Positions 10,794-18,538 of a DNA stretch of 51,288 bases are shown here, piece after piece. The translations under genes were made by a program, and so were the position numbers. Numbering within the stretch: position 1 is the first letter of the stretch; every line of letters starts with the position of its first letter. The notes beneath the pieces are model-generated. The model was not told where the DNA came from. It did not search any database and was given only the letters and a program-made list of their open reading frames with translations. The stretch is from NCBI GenBank assembly GCA_937128235.1, contig CAKZMG010000130.1:1-51288 (forward strand), read 5' to 3'. The stretch is from an uncultured Verrucomicrobiales bacterium. Its GTDB lineage: Bacteria; Verrucomicrobiota; Verrucomicrobiia; Verrucomicrobiales; Akkermansiaceae.

Positions 10794-11300
10794 CTATTGC
10801 GACTTCGCTTTTTTAGTTATTTTAATACGCTTAAAGAATTCACGTCCGTTGATATCTGAAATACCATCAGAAATAGAAACGGAATATGTGTTTGAGTCTT
10901 CAAATTTAATTAGACTAAAAGGTGATTCAGCAAAAAGTTCTTCTTGAAAAAAAATCTTTATCACTAGCTGGTCCCTAGCTTCTCCCAATATTTCATAGGT
11001 AAATTCGATGTTAGTTTCTGGGATTTTCCATTCCTCCCCGTTTTGCTTGGGAATAGTGATTGCTTGTGTCTTTACTGATCCAGAACCGTTTGGCTTAAAA
11101 ATGATGACAGAGTTGCCAAAGAATTTGGGTAACGCCTTCTTTTGGTATTCGGTGAGTTTAGCATATTTATACAGATATTTCTTGGTGAGTTCTCTATCTG
11201 ATTCCCATTCCCCATGGATTTTAGATGCAGTTTGTTTTGAGTAAGCAAGTTGAGTTAGGATGAATAGTATGAGTAATTTGAGCATAGTATTTTTTAGCAA
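10794..11300 (-). CDS. Hypothetical exported protein
   Basis: A 168-residue protein with an N-terminal hydrophobic signal (MLKLLILFILTQLAYS). The mature part is basic and beta-strand-rich: KIHGEWESDRE near the start, VIIFKPNGSGSVKT, and EFTYEILGEARDQLVIKIFF. This layout resembles lipocalin-like domains found in small secreted proteins, but no family is assigned. It is single, flanked by about 290 bp of non-coding DNA on each side. The downstream gap (10499-10793) holds no recognisable element apart from a weak CTCAA/TTGAG repeat. Confidence 0.6.
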   Translation of the reverse strand: MLKNTMLKLLILFILTQLAYSKQTASKIHGEWESDRELTKKYLYKYAKLTEYQKKALPKFFGNSVIIFKPNGSGSVKTQAITIPKQNGEEWKIPETNIEFTYEILGEARDQLVIKIFFQEELFAESPFSLIKFEDSNTYSVSISDGISDINGREFFKRIKITKKAKSQ

Positions 11301-11537
11301 AACAAGGTTATTTGGATACTCCTAGCTAAAATTCAGCTGAGGGTTTTGGCATTGGATTAGTACATTTTCTGTTTTCACAGGCTTTTTCATTTTAGTTGGT
11401 TAAGTCTAGTTAGATTTGCATTTTATAGCAAGATTCATTTAGATGAGTGCTTGCATGTATCAGCTTCGCCGCGCACGATGGTTCAGTGGAGGGGAAAATG
11501 GTTGAGAATGTTAGAATAGATTTTATTTGTCTTATGT

Positions 11538-11549
11538 GTCTTATAAGAC
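11538..11549. repeat. 12-bp perfect palindrome GTCTTATAAGAC
   Basis: A perfect palindrome in the 285-bp gap between the oxidase assembly operon and the next minus-strand gene. It is preceded by a further GTCTTAT copy. It may be an operator for the hypothetical gene starting at 11300, or chance. The rest of the gap shows nothing. Confidence 0.25.
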
Positions 11550-11585
11550 TTATGCTTGAGGATCTACTGGGAAATGACTGCCATG

Positions 11586-12158
11586 TTAAATGGGATAGTA
11601 TGGCTTGAGCATGAAATAGCAGATGGGACCTGTGATGGCTACGTAGAGCCAGACTGGGAAGACCCATTTGGCTAGTTTTTTGTGTTTGGCGAATTGGTTT
11701 GTGAAGCCGTAGAGCCAGGTAAAGAGGATGAATGGGAGGCTGATGCCGGCTAGGATAATGTGGGTGGCTAGGATGAATAAATAGAGTCCTCGCATGGGCT
11801 CGCCTTCTGGGAAAGTGGTCTCCGCTGTAGTGAAGTGGTAGGCTACGTAGCAGAGCAAAAAGAGAACGGAGCTGAACATGGCGATGCCGATCCAGAGTTT
11901 GTGCGCGTTGATGTTTTTCTTTTTGATCATCCAGACTGCGATGATGAGACTGATGGCTACGATGGAATTTAGTAGAGCATGAATAGGAGGCAGGAAACTC
12001 ATGCTCACTCCCTCTGGAAGTGGGATTTTGAGATTGGGTCTGCGCATGAGACCTACTAGGATGAAAATAGCTGCGGTGAGTATCCAGGTGATAGTTTTAA
12101 GAGTCTTAGCCAGTTTAAGGTTTGGCTTTTTCTGGAGGTAAGTTTTTAAATCACTCAT
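11586..12158 (-). CDS. DUF420 membrane protein (CtaM-like oxidase assembly factor)
   Basis: A 190-residue integral membrane protein with about five hydrophobic segments. Conserved DUF420 features are PPIHALLNSIVAISLI, the INAHKLWI segment, a paired histidine in CYVAYHFTT, ILATHIILAGISLPF, the basic FAKHKKLAKWVFPVWLYVAITG, and the end CYFMLKPYYP. The DUF420 protein CtaM in Staphylococcus is needed for a functional heme A-containing terminal oxidase. Last gene of a four-gene minus-strand run, 15 bp after the SCO-like gene, consistent with oxidase maturation. Confidence 0.85.
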   Translation of the reverse strand: MSDLKTYLQKKPNLKLAKTLKTITWILTAAIFILVGLMRRPNLKIPLPEGVSMSFLPPIHALLNSIVAISLIIAVWMIKKKNINAHKLWIGIAMFSSVLFLLCYVAYHFTTAETTFPEGEPMRGLYLFILATHIILAGISLPFILFTWLYGFTNQFAKHKKLAKWVFPVWLYVAITGPICYFMLKPYYPI

Positions 12159-12173
12159 GAGCTAGTTGGCTTG

Positions 12174-12953
12174 TTATTTCTGGTCTTTTAAAGCCTCTAG
12201 AGCTGCGGCTACTTCAAGGTCTAGTTGCTTCTTTTTGAGGTCCGCTAACAGGGTATTTCCTTGCTTGAGAGGAATATAAACATCTACTTTTGCCTTCATG
12301 ATCATCTCACTATTAAAGACAGCCATGCCCATATCATGAAGTATCTCACCTTGCATTCCGTCTCCATCTTTGTTGGTGTTTTCTTGGAATTTTAGGTAGA
12401 GCATGTGGGCGGAGCAGAACTCGTTCACCTCATTCACATCCGCTGTGAGGAACCACCAATTGTCTGAGGATGCTTTGCGAGTCTCAGCCATGTTTTTCAT
12501 CGCTTTTACTCCGTCTTCTTCTTCCATGATGCTAATGGTGACGATTTGGAAATTTGGATTTCCTTTGTATTTTTCATATAAATCGGTGAGAATATCAAGG
12601 TTCACTTTATTGCATTCTGGACATGAGCCATAGAACTGAGCGAACACCCAAACCTTACCTTTGAGTGACTGGAGGTTGACGGCTTCTCCGTCTTGGTTTG
12701 TTGCGGTGAAGTCTTCTTCCAGCTTCATGATGTCAAATTTACCGATACTTTCCTCAACAGTCATTTGCTGTTCGATGACGACTAGGTTTGAGCTATTATC
12801 AGCGTTTTTGTCAGCTACTCCTCGACTGTATTTACCCAGGAACATGAAGCATGAAATGATGATGGCAGAGATGACGGCGACTCCTACGTAGATCATAATG
12901 ATCTTCGCTTTCACATTCTCTGGATGAGTGGTATCTTCTACTGGTGCGTTCAT
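12174..12953 (-). CDS. SCO1/SenC-like membrane-anchored thioredoxin-fold protein
   Basis: A 259-residue protein with one N-terminal transmembrane segment (about residues 18-40) and an extracytoplasmic thioredoxin-like domain. SLKGKVWVFAQFYGSCPECNK holds the redox or copper cysteines C111 and C114, and EILHDMGM supplies H206 at the place of the SCO copper-ligand histidine. Classical SCO proteins have CxxxC; here the spacing is CxxC. SCO proteins deliver copper to the CuA site of cytochrome oxidase or reduce its cysteines. Its neighbours are ctaB, a cysteine-less paralogue 2 bp upstream, and DUF420, all fitting oxidase assembly. Confidence 0.8.
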   Translation of the reverse strand: MNAPVEDTTHPENVKAKIIMIYVGVAVISAIIISCFMFLGKYSRGVADKNADNSSNLVVIEQQMTVEESIGKFDIMKLEEDFTATNQDGEAVNLQSLKGKVWVFAQFYGSCPECNKVNLDILTDLYEKYKGNPNFQIVTISIMEEEDGVKAMKNMAETRKASSDNWWFLTADVNEVNEFCSAHMLYLKFQENTNKDGDGMQGEILHDMGMAVFNSEMIMKAKVDVYIPLKQGNTLLADLKKKQLDLEVAAALEALKDQK

Positions 12954-12955
12954 GA

Positions 12956-13921
12956 TTATTTCTTTTTGTTGTTATTGGCGGCTAGAGCTAGGGCTTCCAT
13001 TCTGCGTTGTTTTTTGAGGCGGTATCCCATGATGAGGATGAAGAGGATGAACCCTGAGAATACGAGGAGTGGCACGTGATATCTATTGGAACGGTTTTCT
13101 TTTTTAAGTGCTGCTACATCTGTATTTTCATAGGTTAAAATGTAATCAATATTCTTATACATTCTCTTGCGTTGATAACTGAGTATATTATCAAATACTT
13201 CCTGAGCTTGCTTCTTTTCTGTTTCCCCCGCATCGCTCTCTACTATTCCTTTGGCTCTTGCTTTATCAGCGTGATAATCTACGAATGTGAAATCTGCAAT
13301 ACCTCCCCTGATCTTAGTGCTGGGATCCACTATTCTGATGAAATCTGGCAGGATTCTCTGATTGGTTTCTTTATCCACTCTGGAGATCATTCCTAATTTC
13401 AGCACATCCTTAACGTAGCCACCTAGCTCCTTCGAGTCCGATGCGAGCACGTGCCAGCTTTCTCCCTCTGCACCTATTTCTTTGGCAAATTTAGTGAGTT
13501 CATCACGTGATACTTCTGTTAGAGTATCTGCGGAAATACAGATGAGTTGTAGTTGCTCTTTATCAGCAAATTGCTCTTGAGCTTTTTTCATCTCATCGGC
13601 AATAATTTTTGACTGCTCAGGGAGTTTCGCTGAGATCACTGACATAAGTGTTAACTTCCCTTCTAGGACTGTGAAGTCTATCACGCTTCCATCCGTTGCG
13701 AGTGTTTTTATATTTGTTTTGGAACTGATATGACCGAGCGACATGGCAGGACGTCCCTTTTTGTCTAACTCATGTTCTTCCGCCATCTTCTGCTTGTACT
13801 TATAAACGATGAAGAAACCGCCGACCAACATCAACAGAATGAGAATGATAACTGTGCGCCTGATCGCTACGGGGTCGCGTTCAGCGGGTTCGTAGTCAGC
13901 TTGAGAAAATTGAGATTTCAT
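12956..13921 (-). CDS. SCO-like protein lacking the active-site cysteines
   Basis: A 321-residue protein with a TM segment near residues 24-42 and a second at the C-terminus (about 285-303), so the middle domain lies outside the cytoplasmic membrane. The segment GKLTLMSVISAKLPEQSK aligns by eye with the catalytic strand-loop of SCO proteins, but SAKLPEQ replaces the CxxxC loop. Later strands LQLICISADT and ILPDFIRIVDPSTKIRG fit the thioredoxin/SCO fold. A structural or scaffold role in oxidase assembly is inferred from its position between ctaB and the intact SCO-like gene. It ends 2 bp before that gene. Confidence 0.6.
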   Translation of the reverse strand: MKSQFSQADYEPAERDPVAIRRTVIILILLMLVGGFFIVYKYKQKMAEEHELDKKGRPAMSLGHISSKTNIKTLATDGSVIDFTVLEGKLTLMSVISAKLPEQSKIIADEMKKAQEQFADKEQLQLICISADTLTEVSRDELTKFAKEIGAEGESWHVLASDSKELGGYVKDVLKLGMISRVDKETNQRILPDFIRIVDPSTKIRGGIADFTFVDYHADKARAKGIVESDAGETEKKQAQEVFDNILSYQRKRMYKNIDYILTYENTDVAALKKENRSNRYHVPLLVFSGFILFILIMGYRLKKQRRMEALALAANNNKKK

Positions 13922-13955
13922 GAGTATCTTAGTGTGTTCTCATGCTTCCCTAAAC

Positions 13956-14891
13956 TCAGTTCCAACAAAATGCAAGTAATCCTAGTGCTAATGGCAAATA
14001 TAATAGCGTGAAAAGGAATAACCCACGTGAGGATTCTCGGGTTCCCGCTTTGCTGAATTTCACAGCCAACCAGCACATGTAGATGCCAGCAATGGCACCA
14101 CCGATGCCGTAGATCCAGTTAGCATATTCTATACCTGGGAGGGCTGCTAGTGGTGCGAGTGCTGCGAGACATGCGCTAAAGATGAGCGCTAGTCTTGCGG
14201 TTTTTTTGCCGCTGACATCGCCATTACTCCACATGATGTAGCCAGCATCTTCGTATTCCTCGCGGCAGAGCCAGTTGATAGCCACAAAGTGTGGTAGCTG
14301 CCAGAGGAATAGTAGTGCGAAGAGATACCATGCTTGTCCATCATTCCAGCTCCCTCCAGCTGCCACCCAGCCGATGACTGGCGGGATAGCTCCGGGGATG
14401 GCTCCCACTAGGGTGTTAGATGATGATCTACGTTTCATAGGCGTGTAAATGAATACGTAGATACCACTGGTGATGGCCGCAAGGTAGGCGCTTCCTGGAT
14501 TAACCGTTGCACTGAGATGAATAACTCCGAAGGCACTAAGTATCCAGGCTACTCCGAAGGCGGTGACCACGTTCATCCTCTTGGATGGTAGTGGTCGGTT
14601 AGCCGTGCGCTTCATCTGGCTGTCCTGCTGAATTTCCATTAGCTGATTGAATGCCGCACTACCGAATGCTACCGCAGCCGTTCCTAAAATGGTATGAAAC
14701 AGCTTCCACCAATCGAACACCCATACCTGATGAAGTGTCATGGATGCTAGGATATAGCCAAACAAAGTGGTGATAAGGACGAAGGTGTTGAGACGGATTT
14801 TCGTCAGCACCATCATATCCTCTCGAAGGGAAATTACTTCGTTTTCATTTACTTTTTTCTTTTTCCTACCAGCCATTTGTGGGCGCATCAT
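13956..14891 (-). CDS. ctaB: Protoheme IX farnesyltransferase (heme O synthase)
   Basis: A 311-residue UbiA-superfamily prenyltransferase that transfers farnesyl to heme B, giving heme O for heme-copper oxidases. The signature NQLMEIQQDSQMKRTANRPLP carries the Asp-rich motif. MKRRSSSNTLVGAIPGAIPPVIGWVAAGG is the second conserved block, interrupted only by the usual loop. About nine hydrophobic segments. Start at MMRPQMAGRKKKK, with an alternative internal Met at residue 6. First gene of the ctaB / SCO-like pair / DUF420 run. No ctaA or oxidase subunit genes lie in the window. Confidence 0.93.
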   Translation of the reverse strand: MMRPQMAGRKKKKVNENEVISLREDMMVLTKIRLNTFVLITTLFGYILASMTLHQVWVFDWWKLFHTILGTAAVAFGSAAFNQLMEIQQDSQMKRTANRPLPSKRMNVVTAFGVAWILSAFGVIHLSATVNPGSAYLAAITSGIYVFIYTPMKRRSSSNTLVGAIPGAIPPVIGWVAAGGSWNDGQAWYLFALLFLWQLPHFVAINWLCREEYEDAGYIMWSNGDVSGKKTARLALIFSACLAALAPLAALPGIEYANWIYGIGGAIAGIYMCWLAVKFSKAGTRESSRGLFLFTLLYLPLALGLLAFCWN

Positions 14892-15015
14892 GCACCTATA
14901 AATTCTTTTGCCAAGAACTAAGATTTTTCAAATTCTCCTCAATTTTGGAGCTAAAAGGAAAGATTTTGCGGAGAGAATCAAAAATTCATAAAATAACAAT
15001 CAAGGGATACTAACC

Positions 15016-15039
15016 ATGTCCACAAGTAACTTATTCACA
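15016..15039. promoter_or_regulatory. Possible DnaA boxes upstream of nrdR
   Basis: TTATTCACA (15031-15039) fits the DnaA consensus TTWTNCACA exactly. ATGTCCACA (15016-15024) lies in the same orientation, 15 bp earlier, with two differences from TTATCCACA. The pair sits in the divergent region between ctaB (-) and nrdR (+). A role in coupling nucleotide-reductase control to replication is only a suggestion. Confidence 0.35.
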
Positions 15040-15123
15040 ATATTTTTTCGATTTACGAAATGAGATAAACCACCCTATTTTCTGTTCTGTAACTCAGATT
15101 CATAACCATATAAATTTTCACTC

Positions 15124-15615
15124 ATGCGATGTATCCAATGCGGCTCACTTGATGACAAAGTCATCGACTCACGAATGTCAAAGGACGGGACCTCTACCCG
15201 GCGGAGACGTGTGTGCCTGGCGTGCAGCTACCGCTACACTACCTATGAGCAGATAGAGCGCACTGAACTACGCGTGGTGAAGCGTGATGGATCTCGCCAG
15301 ACGCTGAACCGTGAGAAACTGCTACGTGGTCTAGTGAAGGCATGCGAAAAACGCCCCGTGTCTATGGACAGACTGGGCCGCGCGGTGGAGGAAATTTTAG
15401 CTGAGCTGCACAAGGATCACTTGTCTGAGGTTCCGTCTGGGGTCATTGGAGTAAAGGTAACAGATAAGCTCTACGACATAGATCCAGTGGCGTATGTGCG
15501 CTATGTTTCTGTGTATCGTCAGTTCGAGGATGTGGGAGAATTTATCAAGGAAATCCAGAGGCTCGAATACCGAGGACGGAAGGATCCACTGCAGCCTCCT
15601 CTTTTCAAAGAATAA
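15124..15615 (+). CDS. nrdR: Transcriptional repressor NrdR
   Basis: A 163-residue repressor of ribonucleotide reductase genes. The N-terminal zinc ribbon has C3, C6, C31 and C34 (CIQC...CLAC) with the conserved DSR and RRRR stretch. The ATP-cone follows from about residue 47 (VVKRDGSRQTLNREKL) to VAYVRYVSVYRQFEDV near residue 135. It binds ATP/dATP and represses nrd operons through NrdR boxes. No nrd gene or clear NrdR box is visible here. The next gene, 70 bp downstream, may also carry an ATP-cone-like region. Confidence 0.97.
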   Translation: MRCIQCGSLDDKVIDSRMSKDGTSTRRRRVCLACSYRYTTYEQIERTELRVVKRDGSRQTLNREKLLRGLVKACEKRPVSMDRLGRAVEEILAELHKDHLSEVPSGVIGVKVTDKLYDIDPVAYVRYVSVYRQFEDVGEFIKEIQRLEYRGRKDPLQPPLFKE

Positions 15616-15624
15616 ACCACTTAT

Positions 15625-15654
15625 CATCATAACCATCATAACCATCATAACCAT
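15625..15654. repeat. Short 9-bp tandem repeat after nrdR
   Basis: Three exact copies of CATCATAAC (15625-15651) and a partial fourth, starting 10 bp after the nrdR stop. Probably simple slippage DNA; a tandem operator cannot be excluded. Confidence 0.6.
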
Positions 15655-15685
15655 TTAACTTTCCCCCGCTGACTATTATAAAACC

Positions 15686-16261
15686 ATGATTTGCATCGCA
15701 GGAAACATGCCCGTCCTCCAAGTAGGACAGCACCAGATCTATGACTATGACACGTATTGGATACGCCGCGCTATTGAAAACGCTGCGCACCGAGCTAATC
15801 AACCGTATTTCACGTTTGTGGATGATGTCTATGATGGCATCGTTTACTACCTAGAGAACAAGTGTCCGCTCAGGCTTCTCCAGATAGAAGATCTCTACAC
15901 ACGCATCCGCCATACTCTGAAACGGATAGGCTGTGAAGCCATCGCCAATGCCATAGAAATAGAATGTCCACCGATCACAATATCGCTAGAGCGGGCTGCG
16001 ATAGAGGCTGGGAATGGTTATGAGCTGGCTTTCTACCAGATCTTGCAAGAAGAGATGCAGACATTGAAAAAGCTAGGTGCACGAGAGGTTTTCTTCAGCG
16101 AGATGCGGGAATCTGTGCTAGTACTAAAGCAGTCTGAGCAATGGCATGATGACTGTGATCAGCTAGAGAGCGACATCATCCTCTGGCTGAAAAACGCTGG
16201 CACTCAGCCGCAGCGTCAAGGATTCAGAATCCGTTGCAACATCGAGAAAATAACTGTTTAA
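15686..16261 (+). CDS. Hypothetical protein with possible ATP-cone-like N-terminal half
   Basis: A 191-residue cytosolic protein without a recognised family. Residues about 18-95 (YDYDTYWIRRAIENA..., VDDVYDGIVYYLENKCP..., IEDLYTRIRHTLKRIGCEA) follow the helix order of ATP-cone domains: basic residue-led helix, VxxIVxxL helix, then ...L...I...LxxxG. The C-terminal half is helical and acidic. Its position directly after nrdR, on the same strand, supports a nucleotide-sensing partner, but this is inference. An alternative start at 15707, preceded by AGGAA, would shorten it by 7 residues. Its last codons lie just before the response-regulator gene. Confidence 0.65.
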   Translation: MICIAGNMPVLQVGQHQIYDYDTYWIRRAIENAAHRANQPYFTFVDDVYDGIVYYLENKCPLRLLQIEDLYTRIRHTLKRIGCEAIANAIEIECPPITISLERAAIEAGNGYELAFYQILQEEMQTLKKLGAREVFFSEMRESVLVLKQSEQWHDDCDQLESDIILWLKNAGTQPQRQGFRIRCNIEKITV

Positions 16262-16272
16262 TCTACACTAGT

Positions 16273-16980
16273 ATGCCCCATATTTTAATCGTCGAAGATG
16301 AGTCCTCCATAGCGGAAACCATTATTTACGCGCTGGAGACAGAACATTTTCAGACTACCCAGGTGAGCACTGGAGCTGAGGCTATCTCGCTGGTGGAGGA
16401 TAGCAATAAATATGCGCTCGTTGTGTTAGACATCGGTCTGCCAGACACTACGGGGCTGGATGTGTGTCAGGAGATAAGGAAGCAATCTGGCATTCCTATT
16501 CTGTTTCTCACTGCGCGTGACTCTGAGATTGACCGCGTGCTTGGGTTAGAATTTGGGGCAGATGACTATGTGACTAAGCCATTTAGTCCGCGCGAGCTGG
16601 TAGCTAGAATCAAGGCTATTTTGAGGAGGACTTCAGGTTCTAGCTCAGGTTCTTCTCCGATAGAGAAAAGCTATCATACCGATGAAGGGATCAGCATCGA
16701 TACGGATGCCATGACGATTCATTGCTTCGGAAAGCCAGTGGATCTCACCGCTCACGAGTATAAATTACTCGCAACATTTATTTCTCAGCCGGGACGCACC
16801 TTCACCAGAGAACAACTGCTTGAGCATGCCTGGGAAGATCCTGGCTCAGCGATGGATAGAACTGTGGATGCGCATATCAAGACACTCCGAGCGAAACTAA
16901 CTGCTATTTCTGATCAGTGCGCTGAAGTTATCCAGACGAGGCGTGGACTCGGCTACTGCTATCATCCTCCTGTAAACTAA
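16273..16980 (+). CDS. OmpR/CreB-like response regulator, no adjacent kinase
   Basis: A 236-residue two-component regulator. The receiver domain (1-120) has E8/D9/E10, phospho-acceptor D53 in VVLDIGLPD, and the switch lysine in DDYVTKPFSPRE. The C-terminal OmpR-type winged helix includes LTAHEYKLLATFISQPGRTFTREQLLEHAW and ends in TRRGLGYCY. LFLTARDSEIDRVLGLEFGADDYV is closest, as I recall, to CreB. The start was set at MPHILIVEDE, because an upstream in-frame ATG would add residues unrelated to a receiver domain and overlap the preceding gene. No histidine kinase is nearby. Confidence 0.9.
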   Translation: MPHILIVEDESSIAETIIYALETEHFQTTQVSTGAEAISLVEDSNKYALVVLDIGLPDTTGLDVCQEIRKQSGIPILFLTARDSEIDRVLGLEFGADDYVTKPFSPRELVARIKAILRRTSGSSSGSSPIEKSYHTDEGISIDTDAMTIHCFGKPVDLTAHEYKLLATFISQPGRTFTREQLLEHAWEDPGSAMDRTVDAHIKTLRAKLTAISDQCAEVIQTRRGLGYCYHPPVN

Positions 16981-17027
16981 GTCTTTTTCGCTGGACTTCA
17001 TTCAGCTTCTCCTAGCAAAATGCAGCT

Positions 17028-18452
17028 ATGCAAAAATACATCGTTTTCATTCAACTCGCATTTATTGCATCATTCTCTTGGATATTAGCGAATGATAAAC
17101 CGAATATTATCTACATCAATGTCGATGACTTAGGTTGGTCAGACCTGGGATATCAGGGTAGCACTTACTACGAGACACCTCATATAGATGAACTCGCGCG
17201 AGAGGGAATGGTATTTAGTAACGCGTATGCAGCAGCATCTAACTGTGCACCAAGTAGAGCCTCCGCTCTCTCGGGTATGGCTACGCCTAGGCATGGTGTA
17301 TACACGGTCAATAGCTCTGAGCGAGGAAAAGCGAGCACACGCAAACTGATTCCGATTGAGAACACGCAGTTCATCAAGAGTAACGTGCTGACTATCGGTA
17401 GCGCTTTGCAGAAAGCCGGCTATATCACTGGCACCATCGGGAAATGGCACATTTCAGAAAACCCATTGAAGAATGGATTTGATATAAATATAGGCGGAAC
17501 GAAAGCAGGAGGTCCTTATACTGGCGGCTATCACAGCCCCTATAAATACCCGAACCTAGTTAATGACAAGCCTGGTGAGTATCTAACAGATAGGCTAACG
17601 GATGAAGCGATTAAATTTATCACTGACTATAAAGACACTCCATTTTTTCTCTATCTCCCCTACTACGCGGTTCATACCCCCATCCAGGCTAAGGCTGAAA
17701 AGAAGGCAAAATTTAAGAAGAAAAAGGGCAATGACGCGCACAATAACGCTGCCTATGCGGCAATGATATCTAGCCTAGATGATAACATCGGCAGGCTAAT
17801 GAAGACTCTTGATAAGTTGAAACTAAATAGTAGCACGATCGTGATCTTCACATCCGACAATGGCGGTGTGTATAATATATCCAAACAAACTCCGCTCAGA
17901 GCAGGAAAAGGATCCTACTATGAAGGTGGTATCCGCGAGCCACTCATCATTCGCTGGACTACTAAAATATCTCCTGGAAAATGTGATACCCCTGTCAGTC
18001 ATCTAGATTTTTATCCGACCATAATTGATATTACTAAGACTGAGCTGCGAGGAATAGTCTTGGATGGTGTGAGTATCCTTCCGCTACTCTCAAAAGGTAG
18101 AATAGCTGACCGTGCTCTCTACTGGCACTTTCCTATCTATCTTGAAGGAGGTAATGATCAGACCCAAGATCCTCTATTCAGAACTCGTCCTGGCTCGGCA
18201 ATCCGTCATGGCGACTGGAAACTTATTCAGTATTTTGAGAACAACGATATAGAACTTTACAACTTAAAGTATGATCCTGGTGAGAAGAATAATTTAATCA
18301 AGAGCTACGAGTCAAAAACTGCTGAACTCCTAAAAAAACTAGAAGAATGGCGTGTGGGTATAGAAGCTCCAGTCCCTAGTGAGCCTAATCCGAAGTTCAA
18401 ACCAGCTAAAGATCCGGAAGTGGATCCAGAAGTAGAGGTGGAGTCACGCTAG
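17028..18452 (+). CDS. Secreted type I sulfatase
   Basis: A 474-residue exported arylsulfatase-family enzyme with an N-terminal signal (about 1-21). Metal-binding NVDDLGWSDLGYQGS lies near the mature start. The formylglycine motif is CAPSR with C73 as the residue to be converted. GKWHIS, VIFTSDNGG and RAGKGSYYEGGIREP are further family blocks. It probably releases sulfate from polysaccharides or other sulfated substrates outside the cytoplasm. A Pro/Glu-rich tail (about 455-474) is unusual. It needs a formylglycine-generating enzyme, not seen in this window. It is convergent with ftsW. Confidence 0.93.
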   Translation: MQKYIVFIQLAFIASFSWILANDKPNIIYINVDDLGWSDLGYQGSTYYETPHIDELAREGMVFSNAYAAASNCAPSRASALSGMATPRHGVYTVNSSERGKASTRKLIPIENTQFIKSNVLTIGSALQKAGYITGTIGKWHISENPLKNGFDINIGGTKAGGPYTGGYHSPYKYPNLVNDKPGEYLTDRLTDEAIKFITDYKDTPFFLYLPYYAVHTPIQAKAEKKAKFKKKKGNDAHNNAAYAAMISSLDDNIGRLMKTLDKLKLNSSTIVIFTSDNGGVYNISKQTPLRAGKGSYYEGGIREPLIIRWTTKISPGKCDTPVSHLDFYPTIIDITKTELRGIVLDGVSILPLLSKGRIADRALYWHFPIYLEGGNDQTQDPLFRTRPGSAIRHGDWKLIQYFENNDIELYNLKYDPGEKNNLIKSYESKTAELLKKLEEWRVGIEAPVPSEPNPKFKPAKDPEVDPEVEVESR

Positions 18453-18538
18453 TAATAATCTGTTTAATTCGGCTAACCCAGTCCTCTTTTGAATCATGAA
18501 TTTAAGAATACTCTCTGTGGTATTTCAAATTATCTCAA

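Noticed and set aside
16234-16272. Upstream start for the response regulator
   Set aside because: Receiver domains begin close to the DE pair, as in MPHILIVEDE at 16273; the longer form overlaps the preceding gene.
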